A program made the translations under genes and the position numbers. A DNA stretch of 64,000 bases from the NCBI RefSeq assembly GCF_029948125.1, contig NZ_JASAMB010000009.1, forward strand, positions 62,001 through 126,000, read 5' to 3'. Shown piece by piece: positions 1-6,664 of this stretch. Numbering within the stretch: position 1 is the stretch's first letter; the number at the start of each line of letters is the position of its first letter. The notes under the pieces are model-generated. The model was not told the DNA's origin and searched no databases. It saw only the letters and a program-made list of their open reading frames with translations. The stretch comes from Catellatospora sp. KI3 (GTDB lineage: Bacteria; Actinomycetota; Actinomycetes; Mycobacteriales; Micromonosporaceae).

Positions 1-171
1 ACCGACGGGCACGTAGACGAGGTTCGGCGGGATGTCGCTGCCGCCGAACTCCGGCGGCAGCAGGAGCAGCTTCTCCAGCGAGCCCTCGGCGGCGAGCGCG
101 GCCGCCGCCGACTCGGAGGTGATGTCGGAGAAGTCGGGCCCGTGCGGCTTCTTGCGGCGCAGTCCGAACAT
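1..171 (-). CDS. hypothetical protein, N-terminal part only (cut by window edge)
   Basis: Reading the minus strand from ATG at 171 gives an open frame of at least 57 codons that runs off the left edge. It begins MFGLRRKKPHGPDF and continues with an Ala/Glu-rich helix, then LEKLLLLPPEFGG and IPPNLVYVPVG. An AGGGG ribosome site lies 8 bases before this ATG. An in-frame ATG at 198 would add nine residues but has no better site. I do not recognise the family. Nothing in the visible part suggests a signal peptide or membrane segment, and its neighbour on the right diverges from it, so no operon partner is visible. Confidence 0.6.
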   Translation of the reverse strand, partial: MFGLRRKKPHGPDFSDITSESAAAALAAEGSLEKLLLLPPEFGGSDIPPNLVYVPVG

Positions 172-365
172 GGCGTCGTCCCCTTCGTCGGCGGGCATGA
201 TCGCGAGAGTTTAGCGGACACCGCTGAAGCGTTTGACCGCGCGAACTTTAGTTTGCCGATGCGTCGAATGCGCGTAGTTCGGCGCCGATGCGGTCTGGCC
301 GCGCCTGGTGCGGCCGCACTAGGCTGATCGTGACAGGTCCGAAGTGGGCGTAGACGAGGAGTTTC

Positions 366-950
366 ATGGACGCGGCGATGCTGCTGACCACCGTTATGAT
401 CTTCGGCGGCCCGGTCATCTGGTGGATTCTGCGCCGGACCGCGCGGTATCCCAGCCCGGCCGCCGCCAACGTCAGCTCGCTGGCCATGAAGCTGAGCCTG
501 CTCCTGTATGTCGTGGCCGGACTGACGCTGTTCCTGTCCGGCGTGTACAGCGTGGGCAACACCGTCGGCAGCGCGATCTGGCTGCTCGCCGGACTCCTCG
601 CCCTGTGGGCGACGACGCGGTGGCGGCTCGGGCTCCCGGCGATCATCGACCGCTGGTCGGCCGCGCGGGAGGCGTCCCTGCGGGCGGACGCGTCGGCGGG
701 CAACAACCAGGCGGCGTACCTGCTGGGGATGGGGCTGAAGCTGCGCGGCGAGCGCGAGGAGGCCCGCCGGTGGCTGCAGCAGGCCGCCGAGGCCGGGCTG
801 GTCGGCGCCCAGTGGGACCTGGCGCGGCTGGTCGACGAGATGGACGGCGCGGCGGCGGCCAAGCCGTGGTTCCAGGCCGCCGCGGACGCGGGGCACCCCG
901 GCGCGCGCCACCTGCTGCGCCCAGGCGGCGCGTACGACACCGCGAACTGA
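366..950 (+). CDS. membrane protein with Sel1/TPR-like repeats
   Basis: This 194-residue protein has two or three hydrophobic segments in its first 95 residues (LLTTVMIFGGPVIWWIL; LSLLLYVVAGLTLFLSGV; AIWLLAGLLALWA). A soluble C-terminal part follows with helix-turn-helix repeats of the Sel1/TPR kind, recognisable by GNNQAAYLLGMGLKLRG, ARRWLQQAAEAGLVGAQWDLARL and AKPWFQAAADAGHPGARHLL. Sel1 repeats usually hold protein partners, so this is probably a membrane-anchored adaptor facing the cytoplasm; its partner is unknown. It is transcribed alone and ends just before a strong hairpin terminator. Function beyond the repeat type is not inferable. Confidence 0.8.
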   Translation: MDAAMLLTTVMIFGGPVIWWILRRTARYPSPAAANVSSLAMKLSLLLYVVAGLTLFLSGVYSVGNTVGSAIWLLAGLLALWATTRWRLGLPAIIDRWSAAREASLRADASAGNNQAAYLLGMGLKLRGEREEARRWLQQAAEAGLVGAQWDLARLVDEMDGAAAAKPWFQAAADAGHPGARHLLRPGGAYDTAN

Positions 951-963
951 CCCGCGACCCCGA

Positions 964-998
964 GCAGGTGCCGGCCCGCAGGCCGGCACCTGCTTTTT
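964..998 (+). terminator. intrinsic terminator after the Sel1-type gene
   Basis: A perfect 13-bp stem (964-976 pairing with 981-993) with a CGCA loop is followed by five T residues at 994-998. It is a textbook rho-independent terminator 14 bases after the stop codon at 950. Confidence 0.92.
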
Positions 999-1058
999 CG
1001 TGGGGCCGGGTCCGGTGGGCGAAAGTGACCTCCGTCATGGGGCCCTCCGGTATCCTTG

Positions 1059-1108
1059 ACTCGGATACAAAACATCCGAGTAACATCTCGGACATAACTA
1101 GTCCGAGT
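1059..1108 (+). promoter_or_regulatory. double inverted-repeat operator upstream of the SDR gene
   Basis: ACTCGGAT at 1059-1066 and ATCCGAGT at 1074-1081 form a perfect 8-bp inverted repeat with a 7-base spacer. A second inverted repeat follows at once: CTCGGA 1087-1092 and TCCGAG 1102-1107. The first half-site overlaps a TTGACT hexamer at 1056-1061 that could be the -35 box. The ribosome site GGAGG begins only a few bases after the second repeat. This is the architecture of a tandem repressor site, probably for a TetR- or HxlR-type protein. No such regulator gene is adjacent. Confidence 0.75.
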
Positions 1109-1126
1109 TTCCGGAGGAAGCTGACC

Positions 1127-1882
1127 ATGAAGATCGTCATCATCGGGGGCACCGGCCTGATCGGCACCAAGCTGGGTGCGCTGCTGCGGGCCGACGGCCA
1201 CGAGGTCGTCCCGGCCTCGCCGAGCACCGGCGTCGACATCATCGCCGGTACGGGCCTGGCCGAGGTGCTGACCGGGGCCGACGTCGTCGTCGACGTCACC
1301 AACTCGCCGTCGTTCGAGGAGAAGGCCGTGCTCGACTTCTTCCGGACCGCCGGGCGCAACCTGCTCGCCGCCGAGGCCGCCGCGGGCGTCCGGCACCACG
1401 TCGTGCTGTCCATCGTCAACGCCGAACGCAACCCCGACAGCGGCTACATGCGCGCCAAGGTCGCCCAGGAGGAGCTGGTCAAGGCCGGGACGGTGCCGTA
1501 CACGATCGTGCGGGCCACGCAGTTCCTCGAGTTCGCGGGCGCGATCGCGGCCACGGCCGCCCAGGGGGACACGATCACGCTGCCCCCCGCCGCGATGCAG
1601 CCCATCGCCGCCGACGACGTCGCCGCCGCGCTGGCCTGGGCCGTCGAGCAGCCGCCCGCCGACGGCAGCATCGACATCGCCGGTCCGGAGAAGCTGGGCC
1701 AGGACGAGTTCGTACGGCGCTACCTCGCCGCCGTGCACGACCCCCGCAAGGTGGTCACCGACCCGGATGCGCGCTACTTCGGCGCGCTGCTCGACGACTC
1801 GTCCCTGGTCCCGCTCGGCCAGGCGCGCCTGGGCCGGATCAGCCTCGCGGACTGGCTCGCCACCCAGGACACCGCGGCCTGA
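1127..1882 (+). CDS. NAD(P)-binding SDR/NmrA-like oxidoreductase
   Basis: This 251-residue atypical short-chain dehydrogenase begins MKIVIIGGTGLIGTKL, with the glycine-rich Rossmann motif at residues 8-14. It then has the NmrA-like features VVDVTNSPSFEEKAVLDFF, a YMRAKVAQEELVKAG stretch with a Tyr-x3-Lys-like arrangement, and the FLEFAG region typical of cytosolic NAD(P)H-using reductases or NAD(P) sensors. The start is fixed by GGAGGAAG seven bases before ATG 1127; the longer open frame upstream crosses the terminator and operator and is not used. It stands alone behind an inducible-looking operator, which suggests a detoxification or stress enzyme. The substrate is unknown. Confidence 0.85.
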   Translation: MKIVIIGGTGLIGTKLGALLRADGHEVVPASPSTGVDIIAGTGLAEVLTGADVVVDVTNSPSFEEKAVLDFFRTAGRNLLAAEAAAGVRHHVVLSIVNAERNPDSGYMRAKVAQEELVKAGTVPYTIVRATQFLEFAGAIAATAAQGDTITLPPAAMQPIAADDVAAALAWAVEQPPADGSIDIAGPEKLGQDEFVRRYLAAVHDPRKVVTDPDARYFGALLDDSSLVPLGQARLGRISLADWLATQDTAA

Positions 1883-2056
1883 ACCGGTGCCGCCGCCCGT
1901 GCGCGCGGCGCCGCGCACGGGGCACGTGGCCGACCCGGGATCCGGCAACGGCCCCGGGCGGTGGCGGCGGACGTCATACGCTCGGTCTGGGCGCGGCACC
2001 GGCGGGGTCCGCCGGGCCGGCCGCGACCACACCCACGGCTCGGAGGTGCGAGTTCC

Positions 2057-2479
2057 ATGACAGACGGTGGACGGAAGCCCGGCTCCGACGCGTGGCAGAC
2101 GGCGCTCACCACACTCCAGGAGGCGACGCCTCCGTTCGTCCCGGCGGGCGCCCACGCGATGACCGTGGTCATCGAGTTCCCGCCCGGCGACCCCGGCACG
2201 CCACCGCACCGGCACTCCGGCCCGTGCTTCGGGTACGTGCTGGAGGGCGAGATGCTGTTCGAACTCGAGGGCGAGCCGGAACGCGTGATCCGCGCCGGTG
2301 AGGCGTTCTGGGAGCCGGGTGGCGACGTCATCCACTACCAGGACGGCAACAACCGCGCCGACACGCGGCTGCGTTTCCTCGTCACCATGCTGTGCGAACC
2401 GGGCAGGCCGATGCTGGCGCTGGTGCACGAGGAGGAACTCGGCCGGCGTCGGGACCGGCGCGCGCCGCGACCGGCCTGA
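2057..2479 (+). CDS. cupin-domain protein
   Basis: This small 140-residue protein consists of one cupin barrel. The first cupin motif is visible as PGTPPHRHSGPCFGYVLEGEM (His residues and Glu that normally bind a metal) and the second as AGEAFWEPGGDVIHYQDGNN, with PGxxxH. Start ATG 2057 is preceded by CGGAGGTGCG. An in-frame extension to 1961 is rich in Arg/Pro, lacks a ribosome site and is rejected. Cupins of this size are often small dioxygenases, isomerases or binding proteins. The family label is sure but the substrate is not. Confidence 0.85.
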   Translation: MTDGGRKPGSDAWQTALTTLQEATPPFVPAGAHAMTVVIEFPPGDPGTPPHRHSGPCFGYVLEGEMLFELEGEPERVIRAGEAFWEPGGDVIHYQDGNNRADTRLRFLVTMLCEPGRPMLALVHEEELGRRRDRRAPRPA

Positions 2480-2789
2480 CCTCGGCGGAAGGCGCGACCG
2501 ACGAGCGCGGGCGCGGACGGGCGGCTCGCCTGCCGCCTGCCGCCTGCCGCCTGCCGCCTGGCGCGATGATCGCTGTTCAGGGTCACTTCCTCGCCTGTGG
2601 GCGGGCTCTTTGACCGCGCGTGGTGATCAACGGGCGGAACGGACTCCAAGATCTGGAGTTGCGGTCAAGACGCTCGGCTCCGGACGAGGCTCGGGGCGGA
2701 AATTGTGCCGGAAATTTCCGATTCATCCCGTTTAAGCAGCAAATGGGCAGGGTAGTGCGGCGTTGCGTCGAACTCGATGGAGGTACGCA
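2480..2789. other. 310-bp non-coding spacer with a 7-bp tandem repeat
   Basis: No convincing gene is present. A run of about four and a half copies of the heptamer GCCTGCC occupies 2528-2559. The rest holds GATC-containing stretches (near 2566 and 2625) like those in other spacers of this window, an imperfect palindrome ACTCCA-N5-TGGAGT near 2643, and an AT-richer stretch before 2750 that probably carries the promoter of the secreted-protein gene. Confidence 0.5.
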
Positions 2790-3812
2790 ATGCAACGTCT
2801 CACCAGGAGACTGACCCGGTCGCAGTCGCGGCAGTACACCGCCTACGGGGTGGCGGTGCTCACCTTCGGAGCCGCGCTGGTGGCCACCACGGCCCTCGGC
2901 CAGCAGGCCGCGCAGGCGCAGGCGATCGCCAAGGCGACGGTCAGCATCGACCCGGCGAGCCTCGGTTTCACCGCCGCGGACTTCCCGCGCCACGCCTGCC
3001 AGCTGGACTTCGGCGGCGGCCCGTACGCCGACCAGGATGTCTGGGTGTTCAAGCTGCCCGGCGAGCACGACGAGACGGGGGAGTTCATCAACATCGAAGC
3101 CGAGTTCACCACCCCCGAGGGCGACACGACCGTCGTGACGATCCCCGGCGAGGGTGGCGGAACGCTGGTGCGGGCCGACACCGACAAGGCGTGGGCCGCG
3201 CTGCCGCAGGGCCTGACCCTGGTCAACGCGACCGCGGAGATCACCGGTACGGCCGACTCCTTCATCCTCGGCCGCACCTGCCCGGCGGGCGAGGCGGAGC
3301 CGTCGCCCTCGGCCTCGCCCGCGCCGTCGTCGTCCGCTACACCGCCGGTGGCGGCCGCACCGCTGCCCAGCGGCTCCGCCTCGCCCTCGGTCTCGCCGTC
3401 GGCGGGTGCGGTCCGTCCGGGGCGGCCGGGCCCGAGCCCGAGCGGCTCCGCCTCGCCCTCGGTCTCGCCGTCGGCGGGTGCGGTCCGTCCGGGGCGGCCG
3501 GGCCCGAGCCCGAGCGGCTCCGTGTCGCCGTCGGCCTCGCCGTCCACCGGCGCGGTCCGCCCGGGGCGGCCGGGCCCCAGCCCCAGCGCCTCGGCGTCGG
3601 CGGCGCCTATCGTGCTGCCGCCGGTCGCGCCGGTGCCGTCCGCGACCGCTGTGCCTGTGCCGTCCGGGTCCGCTGTGCCTGTGCCGTCCGCGACCGCCGC
3701 GCCGGCGCCGCCGCACCACCACGCGTCCGCGGTCCGGGCGGGTGGCGACCAGGCGCGGTGGGCGTCCGGGTTCCCCGAGCTCTGGGCGCAGATCGCCAAG
3801 ATCTTCAACTGA
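2790..3812 (+). CDS. secreted Pro/Ser-rich protein with 24-residue repeats
   Basis: The 340-residue product has a basic N-terminus and a hydrophobic signal segment (YGVAVLTFGAALVATTALGQQAAQA), so it is exported. Residues about 45-170 form a compact domain with two Cys and a GGPYADQDVWVFKLPGEHDETG stretch that I do not recognise. The last half is low-complexity Pro/Ser/Ala with three consecutive 24-residue units (PSGSASPSVSPSAGAVRPGR...), encoded by 72-bp DNA repeats. The chain ends in a His/Ala/Arg-rich tail without a sortase motif. The start is ATG 2790, 5-10 bases after GGAGG; an upstream in-frame TTG is less likely. It may be a wall-spanning or surface protein. Confidence 0.75.
   Translation: MQRLTRRLTRSQSRQYTAYGVAVLTFGAALVATTALGQQAAQAQAIAKATVSIDPASLGFTAADFPRHACQLDFGGGPYADQDVWVFKLPGEHDETGEFINIEAEFTTPEGDTTVVTIPGEGGGTLVRADTDKAWAALPQGLTLVNATAEITGTADSFILGRTCPAGEAEPSPSASPAPSSSATPPVAAAPLPSGSASPSVSPSAGAVRPGRPGPSPSGSASPSVSPSAGAVRPGRPGPSPSGSVSPSASPSTGAVRPGRPGPSPSASASAAPIVLPPVAPVPSATAVPVPSGSAVPVPSATAAPAPPHHHASAVRAGGDQARWASGFPELWAQIAKIFN
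3366..3581 (+). repeat. three 72-bp tandem repeats inside the secreted-protein gene
   Basis: Units 3366-3437, 3438-3509 and 3510-3581 each encode the same 24-residue Pro/Ser/Gly block. Units 1 and 2 are almost identical in DNA and unit 3 has diverged at several codons. Near-identity at silent positions points to recent duplication and possible copy-number variation. Confidence 0.85.
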
Positions 3813-3820
3813 GGTGACAG

Positions 3821-3865
3821 CGGCCGTGACGGCGTACGCCCCCAGGGCTGCCGCCGTCACGGCCG
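3821..3865. terminator. bidirectional terminator between convergent genes
   Basis: A perfect 14-bp stem (3821-3834 with 3852-3865) sits 9 bp after the stop of the secreted-protein gene and immediately abuts the stop of the minus-strand YjbR-type gene. It has no clear T tract, but serves both convergent transcripts by position. Confidence 0.75.
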
Positions 3866-3866
3866 T

Positions 3867-4259
3867 TCAGCCGAGGTCGGCGGTCCGGTCCGCGTCGAGA
3901 TCGGCGGCGAGTTCGTCGGGGGCGCGCATGCGCCAGGCGTCCAGGACGAGTTCGCTCAGCCGGGCGGCGTCGACTGTCGGCAGCCGCAGCATGACCAGCG
4001 GCAGGCCGTCGTACGCCGGGGTGGTGAAGAAGTGCTCGGGCTCGCCGAGCAGCAGCGCCTGCTTCTCCGCCTCGTCGCCGACGTACAGCACGGCGACGTC
4101 GGTGCGGATCACGCGCGGGCTGCCCGGGGTCCGCTCCGGGTAGGACCAGACGAAGCCCTTGTTCGCGACCCGGAAGTCGAAACCCTCGCTCGGGATCTCG
4201 ACCACATGCGGCAGGGCCAGCGCCAGACGGCGCACATCGTCAGCGTCGGCCATCGGCAT
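3867..4259 (-). CDS. MmcQ/YjbR family protein
   Basis: At 130 residues the length is normal for the MmcQ/YjbR family, a CyaY-like fold of unclear biochemical role. Typical features are the start DDVRRLALALPHVVEI, the central FVWSYPERTPG and RVIRTDVAVLYV strands, and the HFFTTPAYDGLPLVMLRLPTVD segment followed by a C-terminal helix LSELVLDAWRMRAPDEL. ATG 4259 or ATG 4253 could be used; both lie after a G-rich ribosome site. It converges with the secreted-protein gene and may be transcribed by read-through with the racemase-like gene located upstream of it on the same strand, 55 bp away. Confidence 0.85.
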   Translation of the reverse strand: MPMADADDVRRLALALPHVVEIPSEGFDFRVANKGFVWSYPERTPGSPRVIRTDVAVLYVGDEAEKQALLLGEPEHFFTTPAYDGLPLVMLRLPTVDAARLSELVLDAWRMRAPDELAADLDADRTADLG

Positions 4260-4314
4260 CCCACCCGTCTCCGCGCTCCGGCACGGTAACAGCCTACGGC
4301 CTGGCTTCGGGACG

Positions 4315-4941
4315 TCAGAGCGCCATCGCGGCGCGCAGCCCTGACCGCGGCGACGAGACGACCGGGATCGAGGTCCGCGCCTGCTCGGCGGCGGGCTCCA
4401 TCGACGCCTGGGCCAGCACGATCACGTCGGCGTCGGTGACCGCGGCCAGCGCCTCGACCACCAGGTCCAGATAGCCGGCGACGTCACCGGCTTCGAAGAG
4501 GTCCCACGCACCGGCGATCACCTGCGCCGACACGGACACCCCGCGGCCCGCCCGCGCGGCCTCCTCCTCGATCAGCCGGGTGGTCGGCTCGAGCGTGCTG
4601 GACAGCGCCGCGAGCACGGTGATCCGGGCGCCCGCCGCCACGGCCGCGGCCGCCATCGGCCGGTCGACGCGCAGCACCGGGATGCCCGCCTGCCGGGCGG
4701 CCTGCTCGGCGAGTTCGCCGATGGTGGAGCAGGTGCACAGCACCGCCCGCGCCCCCAGCTCGGCGGCCCGCTCGACCTCGCGGGCGACCTGGGCGGCGAC
4801 GGCGGCCGGGCCGCTGCGGCGGGCCTCGTCGAGCAGGTGCTCGGCCACGATGTGGTACAGCGTGCGGGATGGCGCCACCTCGTCGCGGAGGCGGTCGAAG
4901 GTCGGCACGTGAACCTGGGAGGTGTGCAGCAGAGCCAGCAT
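4315..4941 (-). CDS. aspartate/glutamate racemase superfamily protein
   Basis: The 208-residue protein starts MLALLHTSQVHVPTFDRL and has the first catalytic-cysteine region of the Asp/Glu/hydantoin racemase superfamily (ARAVLCTCSTIGELAEQA) followed by IPVLRVDRPMAAAAV. The place where a second catalytic cysteine is normally found reads VIVLAQASMEPAA, with no Cys. It may therefore not be a two-base racemase, but a decarboxylase- or isomerase-like relative, or a binding protein. The start ATG 4941 matches the family; upstream codons to 5031 lack homology-like character and are rejected. The ribosome site is weak (GGAAACG). Confidence 0.75.
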   Translation of the reverse strand: MLALLHTSQVHVPTFDRLRDEVAPSRTLYHIVAEHLLDEARRSGPAAVAAQVAREVERAAELGARAVLCTCSTIGELAEQAARQAGIPVLRVDRPMAAAAVAAGARITVLAALSSTLEPTTRLIEEEAARAGRGVSVSAQVIAGAWDLFEAGDVAGYLDLVVEALAAVTDADVIVLAQASMEPAAEQARTSIPVVSSPRSGLRAAMAL

Positions 4942-5136
4942 CGTCGATCGTTTCCGGTACGGGCGGACTGTCGGGCGGGTCAAGTTAGCACCGCCGCACC
5001 TGCCCGCGCTGTCCCGCGAGACAGCGGTCACAGGCCCCGTCCCGCGATCCGGTAACCGGCCGGTTCAGAGCAGCTGTCCAGCCGGTACGGTGGCCCGCGA
5101 CGTGCCGCGCGGGCGGCTGCCGGGAGAGGACGCGAG

Positions 5137-5937
5137 ATGGAGCCGGACCACCTGCACACCGCTGCCCGGCGCCACCTGATGGACCGGTACCAGCAGCTCA
5201 CCACGGCCTACTCCCGACTGCCGAACCACGGCCGGGCCGCCGACGGCTACCACTACACACCCGAGGCGCGGCAGATATTCCCCCGCTGCCACGTGGCGGC
5301 CGCGATCCTGGACGACGTCGAACGGCTCGACCCGGAGCGGCTGCCCCCGCCGGCGCAGCTGGCTGAGGCGCTGGTCCACTCCGCTCGGAGCGCGGCGTCG
5401 GTGTTCACCAGCGATGCCCGGGACGCCGGGGTGATCGCCGACGAGCGGCGCCGGTTCGAGGCCGTCGTGGCGGACTGGCTGCGCCCGGGTCGGCTCCCGG
5501 TGGTGGCGCCGCTGCCGTACCGGCGGGTGCTGGCTGCGGAGGAGTCCAGGCGGCGGCAGGAGCTCCTCGCGCAGCGGTGGGGTCTGGTCGGCCGGGTCTG
5601 GCATCCGATGCTGGGGCGGACGGCTCCGCCCGCCGAGGTGCTGGTGCTGAACCAGAACGCGGTGTATGACGAGGGCGCCGAACTCGTCCGGCGGATCCTG
5701 CGCGAGTACGGCGCGGGACGCGTCACCGAACTGCGGGAGGACGGCGCCGACCGGCTGCTCGACGTCGAGCTGGTCGAACTGGGCTACCACTGGGCCGAGG
5801 GCGTGTGGAGCGACGACAGTCTCAGCTGGATGGCGTACGCCTCGCACGAGGACACGGTCGCCGTCGGCGGTCGGCTGGCGGAGGCGCTGGCGGAGCGCCT
5901 GCCTCATCTCGACGAATGGCGCTGGCACGGCTGGTGA
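5137..5937 (+). CDS. conserved-looking hypothetical protein (266 aa)
   Basis: Start ATG 5137 follows GGAGAGGACGCGAG. The chain is soluble, rich in Arg, Trp and Glu, with no signal peptide or membrane segment. It has an alpha-helical N-terminal half (LERLPPPAQLAEALVHSARSAASVF) and a beta-rich C-terminal half ending LPHLDEWRWHGW. I recognise no catalytic motif or named family. A DUF402 gene follows 52 bp later in the same direction, but the gap and lack of overlap make co-function unsure. Confidence 0.65.
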   Translation: MEPDHLHTAARRHLMDRYQQLTTAYSRLPNHGRAADGYHYTPEARQIFPRCHVAAAILDDVERLDPERLPPPAQLAEALVHSARSAASVFTSDARDAGVIADERRRFEAVVADWLRPGRLPVVAPLPYRRVLAAEESRRRQELLAQRWGLVGRVWHPMLGRTAPPAEVLVLNQNAVYDEGAELVRRILREYGAGRVTELREDGADRLLDVELVELGYHWAEGVWSDDSLSWMAYASHEDTVAVGGRLAEALAERLPHLDEWRWHGW

Positions 5938-5989
5938 CGCGGGTCGAGGGGCGGACGTGGAGGGATCCGGCTTGGTATGGTTCCGCCCC

Positions 5990-6643
5990 ATGCGCTTCCA
6001 ACCGGGACAGACCGTGCTGCGTCGGTGCTGGCGCGGCGGGCAGATCACGTTCCTGCAGGCCACGCGGGTGATCGAGGACGGCGAACGGGGCCTGCTGCTG
6101 TGGCTGCCCGCCGGTACGACGTACTGGCGGATCATGACCGGCGACGGCCGGACCCACCACGACGGCACGCTCGCCGAGCTCGGCCCGGACGCGTCGCTGC
6201 GGCCGCTCACCTGGACCGGCCATGACCTGCTCATGTGGCAGCGCCCCGGCGAGCCCTGGTCGGTGTGGTGGTTCTTCCGCGACGGGCGGTTCGCCAGCTG
6301 GTACGGCAATCTGGAGGATCCGTACGTCGCCTGGCGCGACGGTGACGTGTGCGGCGTCGACTTCGCCGACAACGCGCTGGACCTGCTGGTGGAGCCCGAT
6401 CGGAGCTGGCGCTGGAAGGACGAGGCGGAGCTGGCGGCCAAGACCGGGCACCCGCACTACTGGGATGAGGCCGGGGCGGCGGCGATCCGGGCCGACGGGC
6501 GGCGCCTGGCCGACCTCGCGCAGGCGGGGGCGTTCCCGTTCGACGGGGCGTGGTGCGGTTTCCGCCCCGATGCGGCGTGGCCGCTGCCGCAGCGCCCGGA
6601 AGGCTGGGACCGGCCGCGCGCTGTTGCACCGTTTGCCCGGTAA
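5990..6643 (+). CDS. DUF402 domain protein
   Basis: The 217-residue protein carries the DUF402 fold, shown by GQTVLRRCWRGGQITFLQATRVIEDGERGLLLWLPAGT at the N-terminus and the diagnostic core WWFFRDGRFASWYGNLEDPYVAWRDGDVCGVDFADNALDLLVEPD. DUF402 members related to FomD and Ntdp act on nucleotides or phosphonate intermediates with metal-bound acidic residues; the Asp residues of VDFADNALDLLVEPD could supply these. ATG 5990 gives the usual N-terminus. However, a TTG at 5972 lies seven bases after GGAGGG and would add six residues (VWFRP...), so it is a serious alternative start. Confidence 0.82.
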   Translation: MRFQPGQTVLRRCWRGGQITFLQATRVIEDGERGLLLWLPAGTTYWRIMTGDGRTHHDGTLAELGPDASLRPLTWTGHDLLMWQRPGEPWSVWWFFRDGRFASWYGNLEDPYVAWRDGDVCGVDFADNALDLLVEPDRSWRWKDEAELAAKTGHPHYWDEAGAAAIRADGRRLADLAQAGAFPFDGAWCGFRPDAAWPLPQRPEGWDRPRAVAPFAR

Positions 6644-6664
6644 TCACCGGTATGCTGGCGGGTC

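Noticed and set aside
1961..2056. N-terminal extension of the cupin protein
   Set aside because: It is Arg/Pro-rich, has no ribosome site, and is followed by an ATG with a strong site at 2057.
248..2428. Long minus-strand frame across the SDR and cupin genes
   Set aside because: It crosses a terminator and an operator, shows no domain, and three plus-strand genes there have good ribosome sites.
2528..2559. GCCTGCC repeats considered as a CRISPR array
   Set aside because: The unit is only 7 bp and there are no spacers; it is a simple tandem repeat.
3366..3581. 72-bp repeats considered as CRISPR or mobile DNA
   Set aside because: They are contiguous, in frame and part of a coding sequence.
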